Part shown: one piece after another, positions 41,185 through 55,655 of the stretch
How positions within the stretch are numbered: the first letter of the stretch is position 1
Layout of the letters: each line of letters opens with the position of its first letter
Assembly: GCF_900700375.1 (NCBI RefSeq)
Contig: NC_041712.1
Location: 16,501,280-16,565,279, forward strand
Origin: Denticeps clupeoides
Taxonomy: Eukaryota > Chordata > Actinopteri > Clupeiformes > Denticipitidae
DNA length: 64,000 nucleotides
Reading direction: 5' to 3'
The notes under the pieces: generated by a model
The model's input: the letters and a program-made list of their open reading frames with translations, nothing else
Told to the model about the DNA's origin: nothing
The model's database searches: none
Position numbers and translations under genes: made by a program

Positions 41185-44100
41185 TTATAATTCATCTCCT
41201 ATATGATTTTCAGATTTATTGTCCACTGTTTGTTCTGTAAATGGGAAAAGAAACAGAAAACGTTTGATTAGTTACTCATTGCATACTAAGACAGCCATTT
41301 TGGAATCAGTCTGTACTGTTTAAAATGAAATTTGAAGAAATGCCTGAAGAAAATGCATGAGTGGCTTAAAAGAAATTATCATACACGGAGGACACCAATA
41401 AATAGCATAAATCGGAAGAAAAAGAAGAAAAACAAAAAACAAACAAAACACAAAACATAAAAAAAAAAATGATTCCTGGCCACACTTATTTGACATAACT
41501 GAATATAGCAATAATGTGCCAATCAACAACTAATATTTCATTATGTGAGGACATCCCTGTTATTTTGTCTGATTAGGCACACCGTATAAAAATCACAGAA
41601 AGAATGGAAATCAAGGATGTCTCATCCGCCATAAAAAGGCCATGCATTGTCATTAAATATTTGAATGGGCCACATTTACCAGCATCACTTCAAGAACACC
41701 TTCTGGGTTTTTGGAAATAAATACAGGCCACTAAAAATTAGGTGGTAAAAAGGACATCTCAGGTTCTGTGAGCATAAAGGGCTTGAATATCACAAATACC
41801 TGTTTTTTTTGCATCCTGTGATACTGTTTCTGTCATCGGCTCTTGTTCATTTGCAGTAGGTGGCTCGCCAGCAGGGCTCACTTCTTCAGCAGCATCTGCC
41901 AGAATATTCAGAGGAAATGGATTATCTCCTTGAGAACATTGTCAACGCCTGCGGTTTTTGTAGTGAAAAAGATTGTGGGATTGAATTTCAGTCTTGTAGG
42001 GTTCTAACCCTGGAAAACAACTCCACTTCAACCTATAAGGTTTTACGAGTTTTATTCAAATGTGCCACTCACCAGCCTCGTCTTTTGCAGCAGACTCTTC
42101 AGTGGGAGGGATTACTTTTTCAGAGTCAGCCGTGCTGTTGCTGGTTTTGCTGTTCTCCGTGCTGCTGGAGTTTGTATCCTTGGGCTTTGGTTTGGGTTTA
42201 GGCTTAGCGAACTTGGCCTTGTTGAGCAGGTAGTTCACCTCACGCTCCAGCAGGGAGATCTTGGCCTCAATTTCTTTTGAGAGCAGCACAGGCTTCTCAG
42301 TAGGGGAACGCTTATCTTGTTCAGCCACAGTTTCATTCTTCCAAACCTAAAATAAAATGGGAAAAAAAAAAAAAAAAAAAAAAAGGTAAATTGTGGTTTA
42401 AAAAAGGTAAAAGAGCATAGGAGATACTGGATAGCTTACTGAAAGTCAGTACTCACAGTAGTTTCATTGATGACCTTTTCCAACGTTTTCATCTCCACGT
42501 CAGTAAAGATTTGGTCGCTTTCAGGAATAAGTTTGACACCCCTGAAGAACAAGACACACAAATCAAATGAACGTCTCTCTGTGTCCACAGTAAAAATTAA
42601 ACATCTCAATTCCCCATTCGAAGCCTAACCAAATGATTTACTCAGTGTGATCCAATTCACGCTCGCTTGGGCCAAATAAGTGTCAACATTTGCATGACAC
42701 TGGAAACACACACTAGGTAACTCTAGAATGAAACTTTAAAATGCACCATATTTAAAGGGTACTGCACTGGGTCTTCCAAATAGACCTGGAATATGACATT
42801 ATAATATACACTACTCACAATACGTTAGGGATATTGTCAGAGACTTAGTGGATGTCATACATGCAGTGTTTGTTTCACTTCATTTTGAAAGTGAAACATT
42901 GTGATACACTGCAGCACAGCACACAGTGCACACAACAAAACGTGTCCTCTGCTTTTAACCAATCACCCTTGGTGAGCAGTGGGCAGCCATGACGGACACC
43001 TGGGGAGCAGTGTGTGGGGATGGAACTTTGCTCATTCAGTGGCACCTTGGCGGCTCGGGATTTGAACCGGCAACCTTCTGATTACGGTGCCACTTCCTTA
43101 ACTGCTAGGCCACCACAGCCTCAGTTGTGTTTTCCATGTAATGGTCTCACTGTGTACAAGTGTGTCTTACATTGGGGTCAATAACAAGAGACTGCCCACT
43201 GCTCACCAAGACTGATGGGTTAAAAGCGGAGGACTAATTTTTGTCACCGTGTGCTGTGCTGCAGTGTAACACAATGACAATCACTTAACTTTGACTTTCT
43301 TTCAAATAAAGAAAGAAGGTATGTGTAGGCAAAGATTCTTTTTATTTAGTCACATAGTTGATCCAGTGTAGTGGGGCATCTCATTCTCTCAAAAACCAAA
43401 GAGTTCTATACAGCCAATAATGCTAGAGAAGATTATTTGCTTTCCACGACTCCACCATGAAGTTCAATACTCACGTCAAGAAAAATGATGACTGGTTGAG
43501 CATACGGTCGAGCTCCGCCAGTCTTTCTGGCCACTTCCTGCGTTCCTCCACCCTGAAGAACATGGCCTTGCATAACTTCTTCAGCTCAGAAAACTTTTCC
43601 TTGAGCTCCTTGGTGCTGGCAGTGTAGCCCTCCTCGTCCATCCAGTTTGAAGCTTCGCTCAGCTTGCCGGAGATCTCTTCCTTCTCCTGCTCACTTACAA
43701 CTACCTGATACTCCTCCTGATACAACTTGTCCTGAAAATTCAAAAATGTTTTCACAAAACATAGGCAGAAATATGGCTACACTTGACAACTATATATGTA
43801 TATTTAAATACATTTTTTAAATCATACATCATTAGAAATAATTTTTAAATGTCATGTTTTGTGATGCATACTCTTAAGGAAGCCTCATAATAGAAGATCA
43901 TCCAGAAAATCTATATGGATAACATCCAGTTTGTTACCTGAGTCTCGAAGATGAAGGCTTCGAGGCTGTTGAGTGATTTTTCCCTCTCATGTTTCTGCAG
44001 GTCACGATTGGTGAGGTCCTGCAGCCTGTGAAGTTTAGAGCTCTGATTAGGCAGGATCATGACGCTTTGCATAGCATAGCGATTAGTAGATAGTCAACCC

Positions 44101-45677
44101 AAAACCTACATAATCTACAGCACAGTCAAGTCTGTTCAGAGAAGTAAATGTGGATTGGATCAGTCAGCCACAGCATTAAAACCACCTGCATAATATTGTT
44201 TAGCAGACAAGTCACTAGGGGTCAGTACACTACCAAAAATGACTGAAAAATAAAATAATGGCACACTACTGCCCCCTATGTCCAAGTCAAGTTGAGCTCA
44301 CTTTTACAATTTTGCTAAATGCCTTAAATCTCATTAAATATTAACATTAACCCTCTTACTCAATTAAGTCATTTTCACTTTTGGGTTTCATAAAATTATG
44401 GTTACATCACTTATTTGCACCGGGAAATTTATTTAAGGACCTGATCCTCAGGTTAATAAACTTTTGTCTCAGTCAAACCCAAATAGTGGCCATATTTTAC
44501 TCAATTGAAGCTTCTGCTTATATTATATTGCTATATTGCCCTATATTGCTAGGTAAAGGAAAATAGTTGGTTAGCTATTACAGTAGTCATGTAGTGTTGG
44601 AAAGTCCCCATAGGCCTGTGCACTAATGAAGCTACTGTGACAGCATGGCAAAAATTTCTAATAGTTTTGAGGAAGCTGGGAGATGATGTTGGGGCAAAAA
44701 AATAATATTTCAAATCCTTACTTCTTCGTAGAGGAGTCAATGTCATCTATACTGGGGTCCAGGACATCATTCACTACAAGCTCCACTCTGACATCTTCAG
44801 ATATCTTGCTCTTTTTCTGGGGTTTGTCTTTATTTTCTTCTTTTCCCTCTTCAGCCTTCTCTCCCTTGATTTCCTTCTCGTCTTTATCAGACTTCTCACC
44901 CTCGTTCTGTTCCTGTTTCATGAAAACCTCAGTCATAATCACATCGATAAATTCAAATGGTGCATGTTTGCCTGTTCAGTAATCATGAAAAGCAATCTTC
45001 CTCACCTCGGATTTACCCTCGGCTCCATCTGCCTTGTCTGTCTGCTCCTCTGCCTGAGGCTCAGCTTCTTTCTTCTCTTCAGGTTCCTGCTTCTCTCCTG
45101 GCTTTTCCTCCTGCTCATCCTGGTCTTTTCCAGCCTCAGGTGGAACTTCCTCCTCATCCTGGTGAACATATTTGAACACATTTCTAAAATGTAAATTTGA
45201 ACACATTTCTAAATATATTGTTCAAAAAACCCTGTTACAATATATCATACTTTATTTTTCACCAGAGCATCCTTTCAACCACATTATTTAGATCCATGGT
45301 TCTGAACACCAGTCCAATGGACCAACATTCCTGTACAGTATCAATTTTTCATAACCCAACAAACAAATGAGTTTCAGAAACTCTCCCTTCCAGTGCTTTA
45401 CATCAGACAGGCTCACCTGGACTTGTTCAGTTACATTAGGATTGGGCTCCGAGCTCCCACCACCAAAGAGCTTTGTAATGGTGTTTCCAAGTTCTAAACA
45501 GAAAAAAAAAAAAAAGTTATTAATCCAAATGCAAAATGTTACCACCAAAATTTTCTTGAAGCATCTATGACTATTTACTTGTCAGGGTTGACTCTTCTTT
45601 TTCTTCCACAGCAGCCTCTGTCTCAAACACAGACTCCACCTAGGACAGCCACCATAGATAAACCATGAGGAACGTAT

Positions 45678-45714
<37 letters not shown>

Positions 45715-48700
45715 TAAATGGAAAAAAAACCTTAACGTTAAACACACATGACATAAGATATAATTAACCTGATAAACTAAATTGCTCAACACATTATACT
45801 ATATGTTCCTTCTTGGCCACAAATAAATAAATAAATAAAAAACAAGATATGGTGAGCTCATGTGTGTTGGCGTCTCACCCTGTCTAAAATCAACACGCCG
45901 CTCTCATCCATGTTGAAATGTGCTTTGATTCCCTTAGATTCAGCATCAGAATGTTTCTTAAAGCTGCTGCCCACTCCAGACAGCCTCACTGTGGTCAGGT
46001 TCGAAGAACCAAAAATGCTGACAGGGGGACAAGGACAAAAGGCTGTTAAAGACCTAAAAACAGGTTAGCATCAGTGTCTTTCACACAAAAGGGATGAGGA
46101 ATGAAAGTTACACAGCCACAGTACCCCAAATAATGCACTTTTTAAATCATGCTTTGGGGACTTTAATTTTCACTCTAAAAATGAATCGATTTATTACTGC
46201 CTCATGTCCTCTTACCCAAGCTCCCTGTCAATGAGAAAACTCAGGTCTCCATAGTTGATGTTGAACGTAAAATCATCTGTGTAGCGGTTGAAAGTGATGA
46301 CCTTCCTCTGGGGGTATGGAGCCATTCGCTGGAAGAGGATGCGCTTGTTATGTTTCGTGGTCTTCATCCCATCCTCTTCCTCCGTCTCCCGACTGAACTC
46401 CACCTGGGTGTGAAGATTATCAGATCATCTCACTGTGTAAAAAGTCACGGTAGACCACACTTATTTAATTCCTTTACCTGTATTGGGAAGACGGCAGCAT
46501 CACGGACCAGGAAGGGCTTGACTTTAAAGGCTTTGCTGAGAGCAGCTGCCTGGTAGACGGCTCCCATGGCGGCAGCTTCATCTGCATTGATGTTCTTTCC
46601 AAGTTCCTCTCTGTGAACCGTTGACCATGAATGTTTCAAATGATGAAAAGCTAGAATTGAGCTAGTATATTCTGACTACTTATGCATTGTGGTGGCAATA
46701 GTTTTGCTACTATTTTAAGGTGTATCTGTGTTGTAGTATTTTTAGCTACAATGAATGCATTCTAATTCAGTTTCCTGCATTCATTTATATATGTGTGCAT
46801 GTGTTTCATGATATCACTAAAAATAATGGACCTGGTCTTTAAACCAATGCACAAGACATTTGATGCATACAAGAGAAGGACACATACTTCTGCACAGCTT
46901 TCAGGAGGACCTCCTGCACCTTGGGGACTCGAGTTGCTCCTCCAACCAAGATGACCTGCTCAATGTCATCCTGCAAGAGGAAGGTGCACAAGATTTTACT
47001 TGCCAAACTCTGCACATGAATCAACTGCACTGCGTATTAGGCACGCACTGAACCAATATATGAATCGTATAATGATTCAAATAATTGGATCAGGATCGGT
47101 AACAGTTCATTGACCAAAGAAACTAATCGATTCAGATAAATTGTTGGTTATTTAATGTTTTATATGCACACACAACATCCTGAAAGTGTGCTCACAGTTA
47201 AAGCCGCTTGCAGACCAATCATGACAAAGTGGCACTCCACAAAACTCCACAGTCAATGTGGCTGTGACGTACTGATGCACAACCAACAGAAACAAAGAAG
47301 CGAAGTGGGGTCTCGAACCAAAATGGAGGAGAGATTGAAATAGCATGTGATGCCTATAGAACTACTTTTCAGTTTGTTTAATGAAATAATGAGGTATAGT
47401 TTGTGTTGAGATCATGAGGGACATTGATGCTTTAAGCACGCCTAGTTAATGCTTTTACAGTATAAGCAATAGGTCACCCTTGCTCTCTCTGATAAGTCAA
47501 TATTTGCTGATCCTTTTTGCACTGAACTATAATGTTCTGTTCATATAATCAATTTATATTTAGTTTGCTCTAGTTAAGGATTTAATTTTTAGAATTTACA
47601 TAGTACAATTTACTGACATTTGTTGCAGTTTTTCCTATTAAGTCCTGCTAATTTTGGACATGTTGGAGTATTATTGTGCATAATTTTGTGTATATAAGTG
47701 TACATGTAAGTTTGTGTAATTGTTATAATGTCTTTCAAGTACAGAAAACAGTATTTAAGTGAATATTTACATTTCCTTAAAATGTGACAGAATAACAGTC
47801 TTCTCCCCACAACATGAGTTTATTAATTAAATACTGGCATCTGATTGGTACTTGAGATACTAGTCTGGTATCCAAAACTCCAGGTACTGGTTTCAGAACT
47901 GAGCAAGCTGGATCGGCGTGTCCTTAATGCTGAAGGACTCACCATGGACATTTCAGATGAACTGAGCGCGTCTTTAACCGGGGCTGGAACGCGGTCAAAC
48001 AGATCTGCACACAGGGCCTCAAACTCGGCACGTGTGACCTTAGCCTTGAAGTCGATATCATCCATAAGCCCCTCAATCTGCAAATCAGGAGCAATACCGG
48101 TGTAAAAAACACAGAGAAACTGGGGAAATGATTTACACCACCAGTCAAAAGTGTGGACATGGACACACCTACTCATTCAGGGATCTTGCATTTTTCACAT
48201 TATAGAACAAACCTGAAGACATAGGACTATGAAATAACACGTGTGAGGTTATGTAATAAACAAAAAAAAAAAAAAAAGCAAACAGTGCAAAAAGCTTAAA
48301 CTAAAGCAGGGAGTTTTTGCTGTGATTGCAGCATCTCACACTCCTGGCTTCTCTCGACCAGCTTAAGATCCTCAAATTCAAATTTTATTTGTCACATACA
48401 TAGTCATACACGGTATGATATGCAGTGAAATGCTTTTTGTGACTACTACAGACCACAGTATTGCAACATGGATGGTTTTCCAACAGTCCTGAAGGTTCAT
48501 GTTGAACACTTTTTCATTCATGGCTTTTGATGCCGACAATAGTGAACAAAGCAGTCATGAAGAAAGGGGAGGAAACCAAAACTCATGTTACATACGTCAC
48601 GTTCTCCTGATTAAAAAAAAAAAAAAAAAAAAACTAAATATGTTTCTAGCATTGGATTCTTCAAAAAATGGCTCCATCTCAGTCTCCCTAATGGCTACAG

Positions 48701-50516
48701 AGTAGGTGTGTCCAAACTTTTGTCCAGTAGTGCAGTGTTATACCTTTGCTCTCTTCTACTCACCTGAGCGCCATGTTCTGCATTGGCACTCAGCACAGTT
48801 TTGAGTCTCTGTGCTTCTTTGAGAAGCTTGGCCATCGCACGTAGGTTCTCCCGAACGTCCTTTTTGGACTTTTTCTGTTCGTTGAAGAGCTTGGCCAGGT
48901 GATCTCGTAGCCTTAGTTCCATTTCAAAACCTCCCAGTGTGCGATCAAAGCTGAATACAACATTACATTCATGCATAACGTTTTGTTTTGCCAGTCACCA
49001 CGGTAATCGAGGCACATTTATTGAATGAACACGAGCCTCACCCTACTCCACGGATCTGAAGCTGTGGCTGTGTGCCAGACTCTTTCGTTTTGACTGTTTG
49101 ATATGTCACAATGGTGGCTGTGGTGCTGCCTGAGCCCATGTCATAGAACATGACATTCTATAAAGACAAAAAAAAATGACATTGCAATCAAATCTTTTTC
49201 TTTTTTTATTTTTTTTAAGAAATAAATTTAAAAACCTGAGCGGTTGCGTTGATATCCTTCCGCCTGAAAACCCCATAGTTCAAAGCCACAGCTGTGTTGT
49301 CATTGATGAGTTGAAGGACCTTCAAACCAGCCACCTGGGCAGCCTGGAGGACTGCCCTTCTCTCTGCCTGGTTAAAAAAGGCTGGAACGGTGATCACTAC
49401 ATCTTTGATGGGCTGCTCTGTAAACATTCATTCATAAAAAAAAAAAAAATACAGACCATTACTGTATTCGTGTACACCAAGTACAAATCAGAATGTTTTA
49501 GCCTATAATAAGAAGCTAACCAGCAAAGTCTTGTGCCAAGCCCCGAGAGTAGTTCAAGACCATGCCAAGGAGCTCTTCAGGTGAATAATTAATTTCTCTA
49601 GGAGACAAATCAGAATGCAATCAGAAAACCTAATAAAAATTCAGCTCTTTTCGCAGTGTGAAGAATAAATCAAAATGGCAGATTAAATTGTGTGGGCGAC
49701 TCTGCTTTACATTATCAAGGCTTGTTCAATAAATAATGGCTTTTAGCACCACCCTGTGAAGAAAGAAGTGCACCAAGTGAAACCCCCTAACCCAGAATGC
49801 ACAACTTACTCCGAGTACTTGAAGTTCACGGTGTCCCTCTTCTCGTCTCTTTCAAGTTGGTGCTCCGGGAAGTGTTTCTGGTACTCCACCACTTGAGGGT
49901 TAACCACCCGCTTACCAACGAGATTCTGGAGGTACCTGTATACCACTTTGGGATTCTTTACAGACTAATGACAAAAAATAAAAACAATCAATCAATAACA
50001 ATAAAAGTAACAGAATAAAAAAAAATAAAAAAAGGAGCGAGTGTGAATATGAAGAAATGTACTCACCACTCCCAGGGCACCATCCCCAAACAGACGCTCA
50101 TTTTCTTTCAAGCACACAGCAACAGGGGTTTTCCTTCTAGACTCTCTAATCCAAACCAGAAGAAAAGTGAAGGATGTTACCTTATAACATATTTGGTTTT
50201 GATTTACATCCTTTTTTTTTTTTTAGTCTGTCCCCCTCAGTCAACACTTACTTGTTCAAAACAATCTCCATCGGCACTCCTGGTTTAACAATGGCCATTT
50301 TCATCCACTCACTGCCCAAGTCTACAGACATCACTGCCACTGAGGCTATTGAGAAAAATGATGGTAAGAGTGTGTGTGTGTGTGAGTGTGTGGCCTCCTA
50401 TGGTCCAGTAGACCAATGGCCACAATATAATTAGAGAAATAATTTTTCTTACCGGTCAGAGAGGGCAGGATTGATAACACCACGCACAAAAGACCACATG
50501 CTGTCAACAGTCTCAT
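41185..50516 (-). CDS. hyou1: hyou1, hypoxia up-regulated 1 (ORP150/GRP170)
   Basis: ER-luminal large Hsp70 relative; nucleotide exchange factor for BiP and holdase in the unfolded protein response. Coding exons (minus): 50516-50453, 50345-50252, 50145-50067, 49964-49810, 49597-49521, 49417-49236, 49157-49042, 48950-48764, 48077-47943, 46970-46888, 46610-46478, 46403-46216, 46017-45879, 45639-45579, 45493-45417, 45158-45006, 44912-44722, 44025-43938, 43731-43475, 42541-42457, 42346-42073, 41895-41800, 41234-41185; 987 aa. Signal peptide [19 protein letters not shown], then [67 protein letters not shown] long Glu/Lys-rich loop is encoded by exons at 45158-44722. The C-terminus is GDEL, a variant ER-retrieval signal where human has NDEL. 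An untranslated exon starts near 52037. Introns hold several SINEs and a decayed Tc1-like element. Confidence 0.97.
42869..43126 (-). mobile_element. second-family tRNA-SINE in a hyou1 intron
   Basis: Minus-strand copy with GGTTCAAATCCCGAGCCGCC (B-box), GGTGAGCAGTGGG-type body and the GCTGTGCTGCAGTGTATC 3' part. Close to full length, in the intron between exons 20 and 21. Confidence 0.8.
43191..43305 (+). mobile_element. second-family SINE, 3' part only
   Basis: Plus-strand 3' segment (TGCCCACTGCTCACCAAG to GCTGTGCTGCAGTGTAACAC), about 65 bp from the minus-strand copy at 42869. The pair forms an inverted repeat that could fold in the hyou1 pre-mRNA's complement or in DNA. Confidence 0.7.
46971..47942. 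other. longest internal hyou1 intron
   Basis: About 970 bp between exons 10 and 9 (numbered in transcript order from the signal-peptide exon). AT-rich, with no coding sequence or confident repeat. Confidence 0.5.
48135..48733. mobile_element. decayed Tc1-like element in a hyou1 intron
   Basis: The ends resemble the Tc1-like family (CAGTCAAAAGTGTGGACA at the left, TGTCCAAACTTTTGTCCAGT at the right). The interior keeps a GGTTTTCCAACAGTCCTGAA piece of the transposase. It is more diverged than elements A-D and is interrupted by a LINE tail and a poly-A run. Confidence 0.65.
48374..48470 (-). mobile_element. LINE 3' tail fragment
   Basis: Minus-strand copy of the 3' end of the LINE in zpr1 intron 6 (GTGACAAATAAAATTTGAAT), inserted in the decayed Tc1-like element. 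Confidence 0.75.
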
Positions 50517-50549
50517 TTTGATCTATTAAAAAAATATATATGAGTGAGA

Positions 50550-50738
50550 GTGAAATGATTGTAAAACACTGCAGCACAGCACACGATGACAACAAAATGT
50601 GTCCTCTGCATTTAACCATCACCCTTGGTGAGCAGTGGGCAGCCATGACAGGTGCCTGGGGAGCAGTGTGTGGGGACGGTACTTTGCTCAGTGGCTCCTC
50701 AGTGGCACCTTGGCGGCTCGGGATTTGAACCGGCAACC
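50550..50738 (-). mobile_element. second-family tRNA-SINE upstream of hyou1 exon 2
   Basis: Minus-strand copy with the GTGCTGTGCTGCAGTG region and GGTTCAAATCCCGAGCCGCC. Its tRNA-like head stops just past the B-box and abuts another tRNA-like sequence. Confidence 0.75.
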
Positions 50739-50812
50739 TCTGCTTGGTTTCGAACCAAGGGCCTTTCACGTGCAAGTCAAATGTGATAGCCACTACACTA
50801 CAGTAAAGTGAG
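50739..50812 (-). pseudogene. tRNA-like pseudogene (tRNA-Val resemblance)
   Basis: The minus strand reads GTAGTGTAGTGGCTATCAC followed by a T-arm CTTGGTTCGAAACCAAG, both typical of eukaryotic tRNA-Val. The acceptor arms pair poorly (about three firm pairs), the anticodon stem is imperfect and the anticodon position reads TGC. I call it a pseudogene or the head of another SINE. Confidence 0.5.
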
Positions 50813-51469
50813 TATATATTTTAATGTCAGTGATGTAATGCAGTAAAGCATCTAGTGCACCTTTTATTAACCATTTATTGATGAGAAAAAGAAAACCTTT
50901 TTTTTTTTTAGAATTATTTTATGATAAATTCCTTGCCAATATTAATGCGTAAAAATATATATGTTTAGGTTGACATCAGAGGACATATGGAGAGGGGTTA
51001 AGCATGTCTAGAATTAAGACATCGACTAATTGAATCACTAATACAAAACTTAGTCATGAGTCAAGGTGCAGGGTGCCTTGCTCAGTGGCACCTAAATTAA
51101 TTGAGCAAAATATGCCGCATGCTCGGCAACAGAATAAACTGCAATCCTTAAATGAATTAGTACAAAAAGGACAAACGATTTTGAGGTCTTGGTAGCTTCG
51201 TAACTTGCATTTGCATCCATTTCCATCTTCTTCGTTTGAATGCTGCCTGTTCATATGCTCACGGTGTCATATACTCACGTTTTAACCTAAATTGAAATAA
51301 ACAGCCTAATTTTTGGCAGGAAATTCACTGAGTAGTATGAATTGGGGAAAAAAAAACACCCTAAAAACAACAGACATGAGGAGTAGGAAGGAATGAAAGT
51401 TTTTGGTGACAAAGTACCAGGTCACCCCCAACTCTGGTGTTAGACTGTTTGTAGGATGGGTGTCATGAT

Positions 51470-51935
51470 ATGCAAGGTCAAAGGGCAATGATGACCCACG
51501 GGCCCTCGAATCCTTGGGTTGAAAGGGAACAGGGCCCACAGACACCCCTGATTCGGGGATTCGGACCTGCGACCTCGAAGTCATCGAGTCGTCACACTTC
51601 TCCTGCAACGCCTCGTTCCTCCAACAGGAGGAACGGCGACAAACAGAGAGCGAAGTCGAGCATGGTCGCCATAGTGAGCAACTTCATGCGCGCCCGGCAG
51701 CGCAGGGGACGTCAGGGTGACAGCTGGCCCCGGTGAACAGGACCCTGGCGGGAACACGCCGGGTTCACGTGGGGTGCCGGCCCCGGGCAACGTGAACACG
51801 CAACCGGCGGCGGCGATCCCGCCCACGTGCCTCGAAACTTCCAGCGCCGAAGGGAGCGACAATGGGCGCCTGCCTAGCCTAAACACAACGTTCCGGGAAC
51901 GTTCGGCCGTACAGCATCCGGGCTAACGCCCGCTC
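51470..51935. other. GC-rich block in hyou1 intron 1
   Basis: A CpG-rich segment with open frames on both strands but no family features. Near 51888-51903 it has GTTCCGGGAACGTTC, an overlap of GAA/TTC units resembling a heat-shock element with one three-base spacer. It could be the downstream part of the hyou1 CpG island. Confidence 0.4.
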
Positions 51936-52036
51936 ACCCCTCAACACATACATACATACATAAACGTACCAAGTTACGTGACAACGACGAGACGTTTAAA
52001 TTGTTTAAAGAACGGATAAGGTGTTACGGGACTCAC

Positions 52037-52130
52037 CTCAAGACCTCGGTCGCCCCCGTAGTTCGTGCACCCGGGTTCTTGTGTTCTAATGAGATAGATG
52101 GCTCACGATAGATAGAACTGAACGCGGCCG
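52037..52130 (-). promoter_or_regulatory. hyou1 non-coding exon 1
   Basis: The donor GTCTTGAG|GTGAGTCC at 52036 ends a presumed untranslated exon. The next acceptor is before 50522, giving an intron of about 1.5 kb. The start site is estimated and not directly visible. Confidence 0.5.
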
Positions 52131-52334
52131 CCGGTGAAAGGCAGCGCTCGCTGGCCAGCTCAGCAACACGCAGTCCTCTTTATTTTTTCCCCCCTCCGAA
52201 AAACGCCGGCTTCTCGGGCCCGGAACGCGGCGTGATCTCATTGGATCCACTCGGCTCGCGCTTCCGCGACCGAGGCGCTGAGCCCCGACGCCCGCGGCCA
52301 CGCCCCCTTCCAATTCCGCGGACGGCGCCCGCTG

Positions 52335-52345
52335 ATTGGTCCACG
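52335..52345 (+). promoter_or_regulatory. ERSE-II element, copy 1 (hyou1 promoter)
   Basis: ATTGGTCCACG is an exact match to the ERSE-II consensus ATTGG-N-CCACG bound by NF-Y with ATF6 or XBP1 during ER stress. It lies about 200 bp upstream of the presumed hyou1 start. Confidence 0.8.
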
Positions 52346-52397
52346 TGCCGAAGCGACGGCACGACGAACACGCCCTGCGGGCTCGTCGCGCTTTCTG

Positions 52398-52408
52398 ATT
52401 GGTCCACG
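52398..52408 (+). promoter_or_regulatory. ERSE-II element, copy 2 (hyou1 promoter)
   Basis: A second exact ATTGGTCCACG, 63 bp from the first and in the same orientation. The pair gives a simple basis for induction of hyou1 by the unfolded protein response. Confidence 0.8.
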
Positions 52409-52712
52409 TTTGATTCGGTGGGCGGGCATGTTTCGACGGAGATTTTTACGCGACGTCCGGTTTGCTGTAGTTCCACAACGTGCGTTCGTGCCAGTTTACG
52501 TTTTTTTAGTATTCTAACGTGTTGTCATTACCGCTTTTTCGAATGAATGCGTTCTGCATTCGTGTTTTCTTTTTCAAGTTCAATTTCTCCTGTCATGTAC
52601 GGATAATAAGAGCTTTTGTCAAATAAAGAGTTTGCTAATTACCTGCCAATTCACTTTGCTGTTCGTGACCGGCCAACTATTTCAACCTTTTTTTTTACAT
52701 TAGCGTGGCGAT

Positions 52713-52905
52713 GCATTTACATTCACCGCATTTATCAGACGCCCTTATCCAGAGCGACTTAAAATCAGTAGTTACAGTGACGGTCCCCCCTGGAGACGCT
52801 CAGGCGTAAGTGTCTTGCTCAGGGACACAATGGTAGTAAGTGCGGTTTGAACCTGCGTCTTCTGGTTCGTAGGCGAGTGTGTTAACCACTCGGCTACTGC
52901 GATGC
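52713..52905 (-). mobile_element. tRNA-SINE with L2-type tail, between hyou1 and zcchc10
   Basis: Minus-strand copy with the TCGCTCTGGATAAGGGCG tail, GTGTCCCTGAGCAAGACACT body and a head ending in CGCCTACGAACCAGAAGACG. It is inserted between the two promoter regions. Confidence 0.8.
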
Positions 52906-53054
52906 AGTGCAAGCGCAATCGAAATAATATATTAAGATTTTTTTTTTTACATATTACACTTACAAGTTAATATATGCTGTTATAAGTATTAACATATAGG
53001 ATACCTGGTTTTTCTCACCCTGTGGACGGACCCCGTTGCCGTTGCTACTCCAGG

Positions 53055-53068
53055 CCACTAGGTGGCAG
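53055..53068 (+). promoter_or_regulatory. CTCF-like motif at zcchc10 promoter
   Basis: CCACTAGGTGGCAG is an excellent match to the CTCF core. It lies 65 bp upstream of the zcchc10 ATG, where gene order changes from an 11q23-like to a 5q31-like neighbourhood. A similar core (CCACTAGGTGGCG) lies in crtam introns at 8390 and 14710. Confidence 0.5.
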
Positions 53069-53132
53069 GACCTTTGCTCGGAACGATGCGTTTTAAAGTC
53101 TTTCCTGCCGAGACCAGAAGTAGCGCTGCGGC

Positions 53133-54528
<1,396 letters not shown>

Positions 54529-55655
54529 ATGTTTTGGCTGATTTATTTATTTTTTTAAAAGTTCCTATGATGGTCGTGGAGGGGATGTTGCCTGAACAGT
54601 TAATCAGTAACAAACAAGACTTTTTGTCAACCTTTAACTTCATATTGTGTGCATAGAGTCTTTAAACTTCAAAAGTCATCGGTCATTAATCCTAAATCAA
54701 CTGAAATTCACTGCAGAGCTATCTCAGTTAGATGACTGCTTACAGAAGCATATGACTTTAATAGAAATTTGTCACATTGTATTATCTTCTGTAAAAGTTG
54801 TGCTATGGTCTCCAAGCTATTCTTTCAGCCACTTGAATTTGTTACTCATTTTTTTACTCATTATTTTTGCATTTTCTAGTCAATAACCAAACTGTATTGG
54901 TCAGAAAGCCACACTTTTCAGAAAATTGCATCTGATTCCAGTTCAGTTTTGTTCATGTAAAGTTAATATCTGATACAATATCAAGTTTTAGTTTAAATTC
55001 TTTGTTCTTGTAATGCCGGACTGAAAATGATATCTTGCTTTAGTATCAGTCGTGTTCCTGTAAATGCTTTTTTTTTTTTTTTCTAAATTTTTTTTTCTTT
55101 TTCCAAATGGTACTGGCTACTCCATAAAAAACAGATAGTGAATTCGATGTAACAATGCTCATTACTTTTTGTGACATGGGTTGTTAAATATATCGTGTAG
55201 CAGTTCTCTTAATAAATTGTACATACTCTTTTCAGATTTGTGTGTCTTTGAGATATATGATCATTGCAAACCAATTGAAATGTATTGCCTTGTGTTTGAG
55301 TGGTAATTGTCAACGCATTTATGTAATCCCATGTAAACAAGCGGCATAATTACATTATCGTGAGACAGAAAGGCCCCAGGAACGTTTAGATGGCCAATTA
55401 CCTGCCAAATATATATATATATATATATATATTGTATATTATACTTTAGAGAACATTGTGTCATGAAATGAAGGGTTGCACGTCTGATGGATATGCGGAA
55501 GATCAAATAAAAATAAAAAAATGGTGTTTCCATTACCCTGCATAAAATCACTTTTGATGACTAAAATCACATTCTCCTCATGCCATGCAGTGAAGTGACT
55601 GTTTTACTGGGTCACTGCAGACAAAGCAATGCCATCTTAATACAATTAATATATA

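Noticed and set aside
50739-50812. Functional tRNA gene
   Set aside because: The acceptor stem pairs at only about three firm positions, the anticodon stem is imperfect, and the anticodon does not agree with the valine-like body.
51470-51926. Protein-coding gene in the GC-rich block
   Set aside because: Open frames exist on both strands with no domain, no start context and no splice structure; they are expected in CpG-rich DNA inside hyou1 intron 1.
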